DNA of 64,000 nt, taken from contig JAZKDB010000001.1 in the NCBI GenBank assembly GCA_040387755.1, positions 1 to 64,000 of the forward strand. The letters are read 5' to 3'. This DNA is from Rurimicrobium sp040387755 (GTDB lineage: Bacteria; Bacteroidota; Bacteroidia; Chitinophagales; Chitinophagaceae). This document shows positions 9,956 to 17,611 of this stretch, in pieces (within the stretch, counting starts at the first letter, position 1; each line of letters starts with the position of its first letter). The notes below the pieces were generated by a model, which was not told the origin of the DNA, made no database searches, and saw only the letters and a program-made list of their open reading frames with translations. Made by a program: the position numbers and the translations under genes.

Positions 9956-10192
9956 CTACTTCTTATTTTCTTTATATCTTTTATCCGGTGTTCCATCTTT
10001 TTTTAAGTGTTGTGCCGGTGCTTTTTTGTTACTTTTATTTTCTTTATAACGCATATCTGGGGTTCCATCCTTTTTCATTTTGACCTCTTTTCTCGCAGTT
10101 GAGTTTTTTGTTGTGGTACTCGACTGTGCCTTAGACTCATAAAAGGATGAGCTAAGAATGAAAATCAGAATAAAGGAAAGAAACTTTTTCAT
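9956..10192 (-). CDS. Small exported basic protein with twin KKDGTPDxRYKENK repeats
   Basis: The 78-residue product has a signal peptide (MKKFLSFILIFILSSSFYESKAQ) and a mature part of only ~55 residues, dominated by two copies of KKDGTPDxRYKENK (residues ~40-53 and ~64-77). Lysine is very frequent and there is no cysteine. Short exported proteins with this repeat recur in Bacteroidota genomes but have no assigned function as far as I know. It is monocistronic with its own terminator. A calcium- or polyanion-binding role would be a guess. Confidence 0.7.
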   Translation of the reverse strand: MKKFLSFILIFILSSSFYESKAQSSTTTKNSTARKEVKMKKDGTPDMRYKENKSNKKAPAQHLKKDGTPDKRYKENKK

Positions 10193-10397
10193 ACACTCTT
10201 ACTGTATCAATAAATGCTAAGGTAAAAGTTTTTACTAATTATCTTAATTTGGGCTTGTTAAAATTTATTTACTACTGTTTTTTGTACATATTAGATTGAT
10301 TTTCAAGTATATTTTTTGCCGTTCAGGTTACATTATACTCATATTCGTTCTTGCTTGGTATATTGCAGCATAATTAGTCACCATTTATTTTTTTTAA

Positions 10398-11111
10398 TTG
10401 AAAGCAATGTTATTTGCCGCTGGTCTCGGCACAAGGCTTAAACCTTTTACTGATTATCACCCCAAGGCACTTGCTCCGGTAAACGGAAAGAGTTTACTAG
10501 AGCTTAATATAACCTACTTGCAAAAATTTGGGATAGTAGAAGTAATTGTCAATGTTCATCACTTTGCAGAACAAATAGAAGAGGTATTAGAACAAAATAA
10601 TGGTTTCGGTAGTCGGGTATATATTTCTGATGAGCGCAACGAGGTGTTGGAAACTGGTGGTGGATTGCTCAAAGCAGCACATTTTTTTCAAAATGAGGAT
10701 TTTGTGGTGATGAATGTAGATATGCTTACCAATCTTAATCTGGAAGCATTAATTAAAGCGCACAAGGAATCTGATGCATTGGCTACTTTGGCTGTAATGA
10801 AACGTGACTCTTCGCGTCAATTATTGTTTGATAATGAGATGCAATTATGTGCCTGGAGGAATAATAATAATGGCGAGATGAAAATAGCCAGAGATACATC
10901 AAAAACAAACGAGTTTGCTTTTAGTGGCATTCAGATAATTCATACGGACTTCTTTAAGCATATTATTCAATCGGGCAAATTTTCCATTATTGACTCTTAC
11001 CTTCAACTTGCTGCAACACAGAGCATCAAAGGATTTGACCATAGCGGTGATCTTGTTTTAGATGTTGGCAAACCAGAGAGCCTGATACTGGCTGAACAGT
11101 TATTTTCTTAA
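10398..11111 (+). CDS. Sugar-1-phosphate nucleotidyltransferase (MurU/GMP-like)
   Basis: The N-terminus KAMLFAAGLGTRLKPFT is the nucleotide-binding signature of the GT-A-like nucleotidyl transferase family. HPKALAPVNGKSLL carries the second conserved lysine, and the metal-binding aspartates are near FVVMNVDML and LVLDVGKP. At 237 residues it matches the short enzymes such as MurNAc-1-P uridylyltransferase or mannose-1-P guanylyltransferase, which lack a C-terminal hexapeptide domain. The substrate cannot be decided. Homology favours the TTG at 10398 as start (MKAM...); the first ATG at 10407 would drop three residues just before the glycine loop. It is followed 15 bases later by a small lipoprotein gene. 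Confidence 0.8.
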   Translation: MKAMLFAAGLGTRLKPFTDYHPKALAPVNGKSLLELNITYLQKFGIVEVIVNVHHFAEQIEEVLEQNNGFGSRVYISDERNEVLETGGGLLKAAHFFQNEDFVVMNVDMLTNLNLEALIKAHKESDALATLAVMKRDSSRQLLFDNEMQLCAWRNNNNGEMKIARDTSKTNEFAFSGIQIIHTDFFKHIIQSGKFSIIDSYLQLAATQSIKGFDHSGDLVLDVGKPESLILAEQLFS

Positions 11112-11126
11112 AATAAATTAATTGAA

Positions 11127-11519
11127 ATGAACTTGAAATTGTATACACTTTTTATAGCAGTATTATGTTTTACCGCGTGCGAAAATGAAACAAAAAGCAC
11201 TGACAAGAATGCTGTGGTTTATACAGGTGATTTTGCAGGAGATTCGATAGAACTGAGTTTAATACAAATTGATGACAGCAGCGTAAAAGGACAAAGCAGT
11301 CATAGAGGTCAGGTGAGTGAAATGAGTGGTAAAAGAACAGCTTCAGACAAAGGTTATACTTATATCCTGAAGGAATTAGGCACCAGTCGTTTCGAAGGAA
11401 CATTTAATTTTGAACTGGATACTTCTTTGAACCTGATTTTTGGTTCATGGCAACTGGCTGATACCAGCGGCAAACACGAAGCTATTGTTTATACGCTGCA
11501 ACCCAAACTATCCAAGTAG
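11127..11519 (+). CDS. Small lipoprotein
   Basis: The 130-residue product begins MNLKLYTLFIAVLCFTAC, a signal peptide with a lipobox, so it should be lipid-anchored. The mature part is rich in short beta strands (VVYTGDFAGDSIELSLIQID, FEGTFNFELDTSLNLIFGSW), like small lipocalin-type or NlpE-like copper/stress lipoproteins, but it has no CxxC motif. It is probably co-transcribed with the nucleotidyltransferase upstream. Its 3' end overlaps the end of the convergent YciO-like gene by 12 bases. Function unknown. Confidence 0.7.
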   Translation: MNLKLYTLFIAVLCFTACENETKSTDKNAVVYTGDFAGDSIELSLIQIDDSSVKGQSSHRGQVSEMSGKRTASDKGYTYILKELGTSRFEGTFNFELDTSLNLIFGSWQLADTSGKHEAIVYTLQPKLSK

Positions 11520-12128
11520 CGATTCCCATTCTCCTGCACCAGCACGGATTAGTTCCGGCACGCCCGAGGTGCAATCAATAACAGTAGATAAAGCGACAGT
11601 ACCCAATCCGCTGTCAATCACCAAATCTACCTGTTTGGTATATAATTCCTGTATGGCTTCGGGGTCGGTATAATATTGTAGGTCCACATCCATGGGCAGG
11701 GATACACTCATAATCGGATGCCCCAATTCTTTAATCAATCTCTGGGTAATGATATGGTCGGGCACACGGATACCTACAGTATCTTTTTTTGTTTTCAGCA
11801 TTTTAGGCACTTGCCTGCTGGCTTCCAGAATAAAGGTGTATGGTCCGGGTAGCGCACGTTTCAATATTCTAAAGATTGAAGTATCAATGGGTTTGGAAAA
11901 AGTGCTTAATTCGCTCAGATCGGCACAGACAAAGGACAATTGTGCTTTTTTAGGATCAATTTTTTTGATCCGGCAAATCCGTTCTATCGCTTCTGTATTG
12001 TAGATGTCACAGCCCAAACCATAAATCGTATCAGTAGGGTAGACAATGACACCACCATTGCGCAGACAATCCACCGCAGTTTTTATGTTGCGTTCCTGAG
12101 GATTATCCGGATGAATATGTATCAGCAT
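11508..12128 (-). CDS. YciO/Sua5 family protein (threonylcarbamoyl-AMP synthase-like)
   Basis: The 206-residue product shows the YrdC-domain pattern: GGVIVYPTDTIYGLGCDIYN near residue 25 (KxR/SxN-type nucleotide and threonine binding site), KKAQLSF, ALPGPYTFIL, and VGIRVPDHIITQRLI. Sua5/TsaC enzymes make threonylcarbamoyl-AMP for tRNA t6A. This short form, with KKAQLSFVC in place of the usual KRP motif, fits the YciO branch better, whose exact role is unclear. It overlaps the convergent lipoprotein gene by 12 bases and is divergent from a glycosyltransferase gene 50 bases away. Confidence 0.85.
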   Translation of the reverse strand: MLIHIHPDNPQERNIKTAVDCLRNGGVIVYPTDTIYGLGCDIYNTEAIERICRIKKIDPKKAQLSFVCADLSELSTFSKPIDTSIFRILKRALPGPYTFILEASRQVPKMLKTKKDTVGIRVPDHIITQRLIKELGHPIMSVSLPMDVDLQYYTDPEAIQELYTKQVDLVIDSGLGTVALSTVIDCTSGVPELIRAGAGEWESLLG

Positions 12129-12178
12129 AGTGAATTCGTTGCTATAAAATTATACTTTCGTAGCAGCAATACCAATTT

Positions 12179-13012
12179 ATGTTTTCAATCGTCATCCCTA
12201 CCTGGAATAATTTATCGTATATCCAACTTTGTGTAGACAGCATTCGCAAGAATTCTGCCTATCCGCATCAGGTCATTTTGCACATCAATGATGGCAGCGA
12301 TGGTACAATGGCCTGGGCTAAAGCAGAAAAAATTGATTTCACCCACACTCCCGACAATGCCGGTATTTGTGTAGCGGTGAATCAGGCAGCAGCTTTGGCC
12401 ACACAGGATTATATCATGTATATGAATGACGATATGTACGTTTTACCCAACTGGGATGTTGAATTAATCCAGGAAATTAAAGCACTGCCGGATGAAAATT
12501 TTATGTTCTCCTCCACAATGATAGAACCGGCCGACCATCATAATCCCTGTGTTATTGTACATAATTTCGGTACAGACTTAAGTACTTTTCGTGAGGCAGA
12601 TTTGCTGGCTCAATTTGCTGCTTTGCCCAAAGAGAATTGGAATGGTTCCGCCTGGCCACCAACAATTGTACACCGTAAATACTGGCATATTGTGGGTGGA
12701 TACAGTATAGAGCTGAGCCCGGGTATGAGCAGTGATGATGATTTTGCGATGAAGATGTGGATGGCCGGATGCCGCATGTTTAAAGGCATTGGCGCCAGCA
12801 GGGTTTATCATTTTCAGGCAAAAAGTACACATCGGATTATTAAAAACGATGGCCGCAAACAATTCCTTATGAAGTGGGGTATTAACCAATCTACCTTTAA
12901 TAAATTTTACCTTAAAAGAGGAACAGCTTTCACTGGCCTCCTGCAAGAGCCTGATACATCAACGCTCAAAGCTGAGCGATTCCGTGCCTGGCTGAAGCGG
13001 AAGATAATGTAA
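12179..13012 (+). CDS. Family 2 glycosyltransferase
   Basis: This is a GT-A fold transferase of 277 residues. It begins directly with the catalytic domain (MFSIVIPTWNNLSYIQLCVD). HINDGSDGT carries the nucleotide-binding aspartate and YMNDDMYVLPNWD the metal-binding DxD-like site. ELSPGMSSDDDFAMKMWMAG matches the acceptor/base region. No membrane segment is present, so it works in the cytosol or at the membrane face. The sugar and acceptor are unknown, and no other glycan gene is next to it. Confidence 0.85.
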   Translation: MFSIVIPTWNNLSYIQLCVDSIRKNSAYPHQVILHINDGSDGTMAWAKAEKIDFTHTPDNAGICVAVNQAAALATQDYIMYMNDDMYVLPNWDVELIQEIKALPDENFMFSSTMIEPADHHNPCVIVHNFGTDLSTFREADLLAQFAALPKENWNGSAWPPTIVHRKYWHIVGGYSIELSPGMSSDDDFAMKMWMAGCRMFKGIGASRVYHFQAKSTHRIIKNDGRKQFLMKWGINQSTFNKFYLKRGTAFTGLLQEPDTSTLKAERFRAWLKRKIM

Positions 13013-13026
13013 TTAGGTTTTTTAGG

Positions 13027-13034
13027 TATATTTG
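13027..13034 (+). promoter_or_regulatory. Probable -7 box before the small T9SS cargo gene
   Basis: TATATTTG matches TAnnTTTG and lies 36 bases before the ATG at 13071, right after the glycosyltransferase stop codon. No clear -33 TTG is seen. Confidence 0.4.
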
Positions 13035-13070
13035 TTTCGTTGTATTGTTTTAACAATGAAATGAATAGCC

Positions 13071-13544
13071 ATGAAGATTTATATTGTTCTCTCTTTTTTA
13101 TTGTGTGGTGTGGTAACAACCTTCGCCCAACATGCTTCTGTAGCTTCAGGAGCTGATGCTTCCGGTAGCGGTGGAACTATTTCTTATTCAATAGGGCAGG
13201 TGGTGAATACAACGAATATTGGAACTTCTTTTTCTATAGCTGAAGGCGTGCAACAACCTTACGAAATTTCAGTGACGGTTGGAATAAATAACTCAAATAT
13301 TCAATTAGGGGCAATGATTTATCCCAATCCAACAACGAATTATATTGTACTAAAAACTGAGGGTTACCCTTCAAAAGAATTATCGTATCAGTTATTTGAC
13401 CAAAATGGAAAATTGATTGTTAGCAAACAAATAATCAGTAATAGCGAGCGAATTGAAATGCAGAATTTAGCTGCATCAACCTACTTTTTGAAGGTAGTTG
13501 AAAATCAAACAGTGAGAAAAGTATTTAAAATTGCTAAAAACTAA
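13071..13544 (+). CDS. Small secreted protein with T9SS sorting domain
   Basis: The 157-residue product has a signal peptide ending near TFAQ, then a short glycine/serine-rich stretch (GADASGSGGTISYSIGQVV). This leads into IAEGVQQPYEI and directly into a type A T9SS sorting domain (MIYPNPTTNYIVLKTEG ... YFLKVVENQTVRKVFKIAKN). The mature part before the sorting domain is only ~60 residues and matches a common Bacteroidota N-terminal module (ASGGxxxGSGGTISYSIGQ). It lies 5 bases before the next exported protein gene, so the two are very likely one transcript. Confidence 0.8.
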   Translation: MKIYIVLSFLLCGVVTTFAQHASVASGADASGSGGTISYSIGQVVNTTNIGTSFSIAEGVQQPYEISVTVGINNSNIQLGAMIYPNPTTNYIVLKTEGYPSKELSYQLFDQNGKLIVSKQIISNSERIEMQNLAASTYFLKVVENQTVRKVFKIAKN

Positions 13545-13549
13545 ACTAC

Positions 13550-14443
13550 ATGAAAAAAGTTTATTCATTAATAATCGCATTATTCTTATCCGGATCAATT
13601 TTTGCACAGGCACCACAAAAAATGAGTTATCAGGCGGTAATTCGTGATGCAAGTAATGCACTGGTGGCAAGCACTCCCATTGGCATGCGCATTAGTATTT
13701 TAAAAGATTCTTCAAAAGGTGTAGCGGTTTACACAGAAACACAATCATTAACTACTAATGCTAATGGTTTGGCAAGTATGGAGATTGGAAATGGTACAGT
13801 TTTGTTGGGTACATTTTCGGGAATTGACTGGTCAAATGGTCCTTATTTCGTTAAAATAGAAACCGATCCAACAGGAGGTACATCTTATTCTATAGTTGGC
13901 GTTAATCAATTATTGAGTGTGCCTTACTCTTTGTTTAGTGCGTCAAGTTCGGGTATTTTTACTCATTATATTGGTGAGCTCTTTGGTGGGGGAATTGTTA
14001 TATCTGTTTGGAGAGTCAGTGGCGTGGAACATGGACTTATAGCCTCTTTGAAGGATGTATCCGCTTCGACAACATGGAGCAATGTGACCACAACATTAAT
14101 TGGTGCAGGAGCCGAGAGTATAAGAGATGGGCAATCTAATACAATCAGCATTATTAGTCAGGCAGGTCATACATCAAGTGCTGCTTTAATGTGTGACACA
14201 TTAAGCTCCGGAGGTTTTACAGACTGGTATTTGCCAGCTGTCTGGGAGCTTAATCAATGCTATAATGCGGCATTAATTGTTAATGAAGTTTTGGGAGACA
14301 TAGATGGGTTTAAATTTTCATATTATTGGAGCTCTACTGAGGATGATGCAACTTATGCTTACAATTATACTTTTTATCCTGGTTGGACAAGTGGTGCGAA
14401 AAAGAATAGTTTTTGTAGGGTTCGAGCAGTCAGAAGGTTTTAA
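13550..14443 (+). CDS. Secreted protein with DUF1566 (Lcl-like) C-terminal domain
   Basis: The 297-residue product has a signal peptide ending at FAQ. The N-terminal half (APQKMSYQAVIRDASNALV, IGMRISILKDS, YFVKIETDPTGG) is a beta-sandwich-like module very common at the start of Bacteroidota surface proteins. The C-terminal half has the DUF1566 pattern: GGIVISVW, DWYLPAVWELNQCYNA, YYWSSTEDDATYAYNYTF, FCRVRAVRRF. DUF1566 is found in surface fibres and adhesins, including the Legionella Lcl C-terminus. It is the last gene of a two-gene unit. A surface-adhesive role is an inference. Confidence 0.75.
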   Translation: MKKVYSLIIALFLSGSIFAQAPQKMSYQAVIRDASNALVASTPIGMRISILKDSSKGVAVYTETQSLTTNANGLASMEIGNGTVLLGTFSGIDWSNGPYFVKIETDPTGGTSYSIVGVNQLLSVPYSLFSASSSGIFTHYIGELFGGGIVISVWRVSGVEHGLIASLKDVSASTTWSNVTTTLIGAGAESIRDGQSNTISIISQAGHTSSAALMCDTLSSGGFTDWYLPAVWELNQCYNAALIVNEVLGDIDGFKFSYYWSSTEDDATYAYNYTFYPGWTSGAKKNSFCRVRAVRRF

Positions 14444-14763
14444 ATAATTCTCTCAAATACGCACAATGAATGACGCAAAGAAGGTGGCAAAGAAATTTCT
14501 TTATTAATTTCTAAGTTCAGTTTTTACTAATTTCCTCTAAGGAAATAGAAATGGCCAAACCACTGAAAAGTATATCCACAGATGCACAACGCAGCATCCT
14601 GCAGCACCTGATGTTTGGGCAGTGTTGATTATCTGATAAAATCTTATTGAAAACTAAAGCTACCCCCTCTATAGTCATCGCGGTGACTAAGGGGAGTCTA
14701 ATGTATATCCATACAAGAGAGGAGACAGGCTGGCTTCGTTGATCAGAATGAAATAAGTAGTAA
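14444..14763. other. Non-coding stretch with a small dyad; no convincing gene
   Basis: An open frame of 100 codons on the minus strand (14517-14819) has atypical composition, no signal, and runs through the terminator hairpin at 14764-14801, so it is not called. At 14665-14697 CCCC...TAGTCA / TGACTA...GGGG forms an imperfect hairpin. The stretch is more GC-rich than other spacers here and may be a decayed gene or mobile-element scar. Confidence 0.4.
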
Positions 14764-14801
14764 CAGAAAACCCACCTCGAGTAATCGAAGTGGGTTTTCT
14801 G
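14764..14801. terminator. Terminator hairpin
   Basis: CAGAAAACCCAC and GTGGGTTTTCTG form a perfect 12-bp stem with a 14-base loop. It lies 19 bases beyond the stop codon of the minus-strand H1-like gene and most likely serves that gene, although the symmetric A/T flanks would allow both directions. Confidence 0.75.
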
Positions 14802-14819
14802 TTTAATGAATGGACTCAA

Positions 14820-15137
14820 CTATTTACCTTTTGTTACTAATTTCTTTTTAGCGACAGGTTTTTTTATTGCTTTTTTCGCAACAGGAATGACCGTTTTTTT
14901 GATAACCACTTTTTTTACCGCTGCTTTTTTTACCGGTGCTTTGGCGGGTGTTATTTTTTTATCATCGGCAATTTCGATTACTTCAGGTTTTTCTTCCTTG
15001 CCTAATCCTTCTGCCAATAATTTAGCCGCTTTTTTTATCCGGTTGTTGAATTTTTTTTCACCTGTAAGTGCTTTAAGTCCAACAAGGGCAGCTTCAAGCT
15101 TATTATGGATATCCTTTTTAATTTCTTTGTGTGTCAT
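14820..15137 (-). CDS. Lysine/alanine-rich histone-H1-like protein
   Basis: The ATG at 15137 (MTHKEIKKDIHNKLEAAL) is chosen. The open frame continues 47 codons upstream, but that extension runs through spacer DNA. The 105-residue protein has a helical N-terminal half (LEAALVGLKALTGEKKFNNRIKKAAKLLAEGL) and a basic tail of PVKK/AVKK/KKVV repeats (TPAKAPVKKAAVKKVVIKK). This layout resembles bacterial histone-H1-like or HU-tail nucleoid proteins. Binding to DNA or RNA through the tail is the likely role. It is monocistronic with its own terminator. Confidence 0.7.
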   Translation of the reverse strand: MTHKEIKKDIHNKLEAALVGLKALTGEKKFNNRIKKAAKLLAEGLGKEEKPEVIEIADDKKITPAKAPVKKAAVKKVVIKKTVIPVAKKAIKKPVAKKKLVTKGK

Positions 15138-15237
15138 AGAATATTTATTGAAATGATAATACAAAGATAACATTGAAGTCAGATATTCAATATTAAGTTT
15201 TTGAATGTAGTATCTGGTTAAATCAGTTGTAAAGAGA

Positions 15238-15270
15238 AACGCCACAACTGAATTCTGTCGTTGTGGCGTT
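15238..15270 (-). terminator. Terminator of the choice-of-anchor-I gene
   Basis: AACGCCACAAC / GTTGTGGCGTT is a perfect 11-bp stem with an 11-base loop. On the minus strand it is followed by a T/C-rich run (TTTCTCTTT), 21 bases beyond the stop at 15291. Confidence 0.75.
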
Positions 15271-15290
15271 CTTATCATTCAATGAGTTGT

Positions 15291-17093
15291 TTATTGTTTG
15301 ATAAATTTCTTAGGATTGCCTATTTGATTATTTCCATTGTCTGCCACTCTAATAAAATAAATACCGACACCAAGTTGCTCAATATCTATTTCTGTTTGCT
15401 CTGTGTCAATATGGTTACTCTGCACTAATTGCCCAATAATATTGTAGATACCAACTGTGGCTCCTTGTAACTTTTGTTGTAACTGAATCGTTATCTTGTT
15501 ATGTCCTGGATTCGGGTAGATGCTATATTCATTGCTGATTATTTTTTGCTCCTCAATAACTGAAGGAAGCAAATCATTGATTTGGAAAATGGTAGTGGTG
15601 CCTGATACCTCGTGTGAAGCAATCAGAAGATTTTTCCCGGTATGGCTGTTCGCTGCAGGTACAAATACAAGTCCTTCCACGCCGGCATCGGTGCTTGTTC
15701 CGTCTGATTTATATGGACTGATAAATGTTTCGAATACTGGTGCAGCAGGAGTAGTTACATCATAGACCATAATACCACCCTGACGCTCTAGGCCAATAAA
15801 CGCATAGTATTTACTACCGATTTTGCCCACAATTGCAGCTTCGGGTTCTGGACCTTTATCATCGCTGCGGTCGTCTTTTGCCGAGGATTTACCTTCATTA
15901 CAATTGAAGAATGTAGGGTGATTGGTTTCGAAATATTTTTCAATTTCGTTTTTGCTATCCCATACCAAAGTTCCTGATTGATCCCAGATGGTAAACGAGC
16001 GTGCACCGAAGGAATACAATTGATCCATATCGCCATCACCATCTATGTCACCAATTACATCTTTGCTCAAACATTTCAAGCGACCAATTACAGAGTCTGG
16101 TTTAAGTGCAGCAGCAGTAGGGTAGGCTATAGGGTCTAAGGTCAGACTTTTTACACGGGTTTCGTTAAGGTAAGCACTATAATCTCTGCCATCACCTTCG
16201 TTAGCTGTAACAAAATAAGTATTACCGCCCACTGTGTAAGATGCAATAGCATCCGGCATATACACTCCTTTTACCGGATAGTTTTGAATATTGATTTTGT
16301 TGTCTTTATCCGAGGCATCAATACCATTTCCTGCAAGGTTATAATCTTTAAAGCCAAGCCCTTTGTATCCCTTAATGGTATCCGCTGTTAAGTCAACCAT
16401 CACAAAGAGATTAGCTTCCTGACATCCTACTACAGCCATAGTAGAAGCATCATTAACGGCGATATACTCCGGTTCTAGGTCGTTGGCCCAAGGTGTAGAC
16501 GGTTTGCGCAAAGTACCTGGAATGCTAGCCGGAGCAGCATCAAAGCTGAGCAATTTTACGTTTGCCTGAGTTAGTGTGCTGATACCACCACTGATATCAA
16601 TAATTCCGATAGTACCTTTCGGGTCAACGGTATACGCACTATTGGGTTCACCTTCGCCGGCAACCAATACCTTTTTACCGTCCTTGGTCATTGTAATCAT
16701 ATCTGGCAAGGCTCCAACTGTTACTTGTTTGGCATAGACACCTGCCGTAGTAAAGAAGACTACTTTACCTGAATCCTGAATAACATTAGCTTCAATAGCT
16801 GCAGCAATATATCCGTTTTTCAATGCTACTACAGAGTTAACACCGCTACCATATGGGGAGATGTCAATACCGCCAATACGTGTTGGCGTAGCAGGATTGG
16901 TAATGTCCAGAATATCGATGGAGTCGGTAACTGCATTGGTTACAAATATTTTTTTGGAACTGCTGTCGTACGTAGCAATTTCTGAAGCAGTAGTACGACC
17001 GTCTGTATGGCGGCCCAATTCTACAACAGAAATTTTCTGAGCACTTGCTGCAAGGCTAATGCTGCAAGACAATAGGAGTAGTGATTTCTTCAT
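15291..17093 (-). CDS. Choice-of-anchor I family protein with T9SS sorting domain
   Basis: The 600-residue product has a signal peptide (SISLAASAQ). A long beta-propeller-like region follows, with the order ISVVELGRHTDGRTTASEIATY, NAVTDSIDILDITNPATP, ALPDMITMTKDGKKVLVAGE, and an EPEYIAVN segment. Then come YFVTANEGDGRDY and AAIVGKIGSKYYAFIGLERQGG, which is the choice-of-anchor I/esterase-like pattern. The last ~75 residues (YSIYPNPGHNKITIQLQ ... FIKQ) are a type A T9SS sorting domain. An internal acidic DGDGDMDQL segment may bind calcium. Related proteins are linked to phytase or phosphatase-like annotations, but no catalytic site is evident. It is divergent from the arsenic operon. Confidence 0.85.
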   Translation of the reverse strand: MKKSLLLLSCSISLAASAQKISVVELGRHTDGRTTASEIATYDSSSKKIFVTNAVTDSIDILDITNPATPTRIGGIDISPYGSGVNSVVALKNGYIAAAIEANVIQDSGKVVFFTTAGVYAKQVTVGALPDMITMTKDGKKVLVAGEGEPNSAYTVDPKGTIGIIDISGGISTLTQANVKLLSFDAAPASIPGTLRKPSTPWANDLEPEYIAVNDASTMAVVGCQEANLFVMVDLTADTIKGYKGLGFKDYNLAGNGIDASDKDNKINIQNYPVKGVYMPDAIASYTVGGNTYFVTANEGDGRDYSAYLNETRVKSLTLDPIAYPTAAALKPDSVIGRLKCLSKDVIGDIDGDGDMDQLYSFGARSFTIWDQSGTLVWDSKNEIEKYFETNHPTFFNCNEGKSSAKDDRSDDKGPEPEAAIVGKIGSKYYAFIGLERQGGIMVYDVTTPAAPVFETFISPYKSDGTSTDAGVEGLVFVPAANSHTGKNLLIASHEVSGTTTIFQINDLLPSVIEEQKIISNEYSIYPNPGHNKITIQLQQKLQGATVGIYNIIGQLVQSNHIDTEQTEIDIEQLGVGIYFIRVADNGNNQIGNPKKFIKQ

Positions 17094-17209
17094 AATTATT
17101 TAATTGTTTGAGGCAAAATTCAAACTGCTATGTTTCGGAATGGTTATCAAAACTTTACAGAATAGTTAAGTGTGTCGATACAGCACTTTTTTGAGGATAG
17201 AAAAAATAA

Positions 17210-17240
17210 TTGGGTGATTAAAAACTATATCGTAATATTG
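17210..17240 (+). promoter_or_regulatory. Promoter of the arsenic operon
   Basis: TTG at 17210-17212, a 20-base spacer and TAATATTG at 17233-17240 match the Bacteroidota promoter pattern with one mismatch in the -7 box. The -7 box lies inside the ArsR operator dyad, as expected for repression by steric block. Confidence 0.6.
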
Positions 17241-17260
17241 CAATATAGAATTATTACGAT
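17229..17260 (+). promoter_or_regulatory. Probable ArsR operator: nested dyads overlapping the start codon
   Basis: An outer inverted repeat ATCGTAATA (17229-17237) / TATTACGAT (17252-17260) encloses an inner perfect palindrome ATATTGCAATAT (17235-17246). The right outer arm covers the first two bases of the ATG at 17259. The layout fits an autoregulated ArsR operator; binding itself is inferred. Confidence 0.6.
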
Positions 17261-17591
17261 GGGGGCAACTAAAACAGAACATTTTACAGCTAAGCAAAAC
17301 AATATTGCTATCATAGCCAAGGCTTTAGGGCATCCGGCACGGGTGGCCATTCTGGAATATTTGATGAAGGTGGATAGCTGCATCTGTGGCGATATTGTCA
17401 ACGAACTGCCACTGGCGCAGCCTACCATTTCTCAGCATTTAAAAGAATTGAAAAATGCCGGACTGATTAAGGGGAATATAGAAGGTAATGCTATTTGTTA
17501 TTGTGTAGATGAAAAAGCGATTGCCGTCATGCAAAAATATTTTGAAGCCATTAATATTAAAATTGAACAGAGAAAATCAAAATGTTGTTAA
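17259..17591 (+). CDS. arsR: ArsR-family metalloregulator
   Basis: A winged-helix repressor that leaves DNA when arsenite (or a similar metal) binds. ALGHPARVAILEYL (residues 22-35) is the family's opening helix pair, and QPTISQHLKELKNAGLIKG (54-72) is the recognition helix and wing. CIC at 41-43 sits where SmtB/ArsR proteins place the alpha-3 cysteines; further pairs are at 80/82 and 109/110. The open frame starts 29 codons earlier at a GTG, but that extension would translate the promoter and operator, so the ATG at 17259 (110 residues) is chosen. It is the first gene of a five-gene operon and probably represses itself through the dyad at its start. Confidence 0.9.
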   Translation: MGATKTEHFTAKQNNIAIIAKALGHPARVAILEYLMKVDSCICGDIVNELPLAQPTISQHLKELKNAGLIKGNIEGNAICYCVDEKAIAVMQKYFEAINIKIEQRKSKCC

Positions 17592-17611
17592 TCAAATAAA
17601 AATTAAAATTT

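Noticed and set aside
14517..14819. 100-codon minus-strand gene
   Set aside because: It runs through the terminator at 14764-14801, has unusual composition and no family pattern.
17172..17258. GTG start giving a longer ArsR
   Set aside because: The extra 29 codons would be translated promoter and operator; the ATG at 17259 gives the usual family length.
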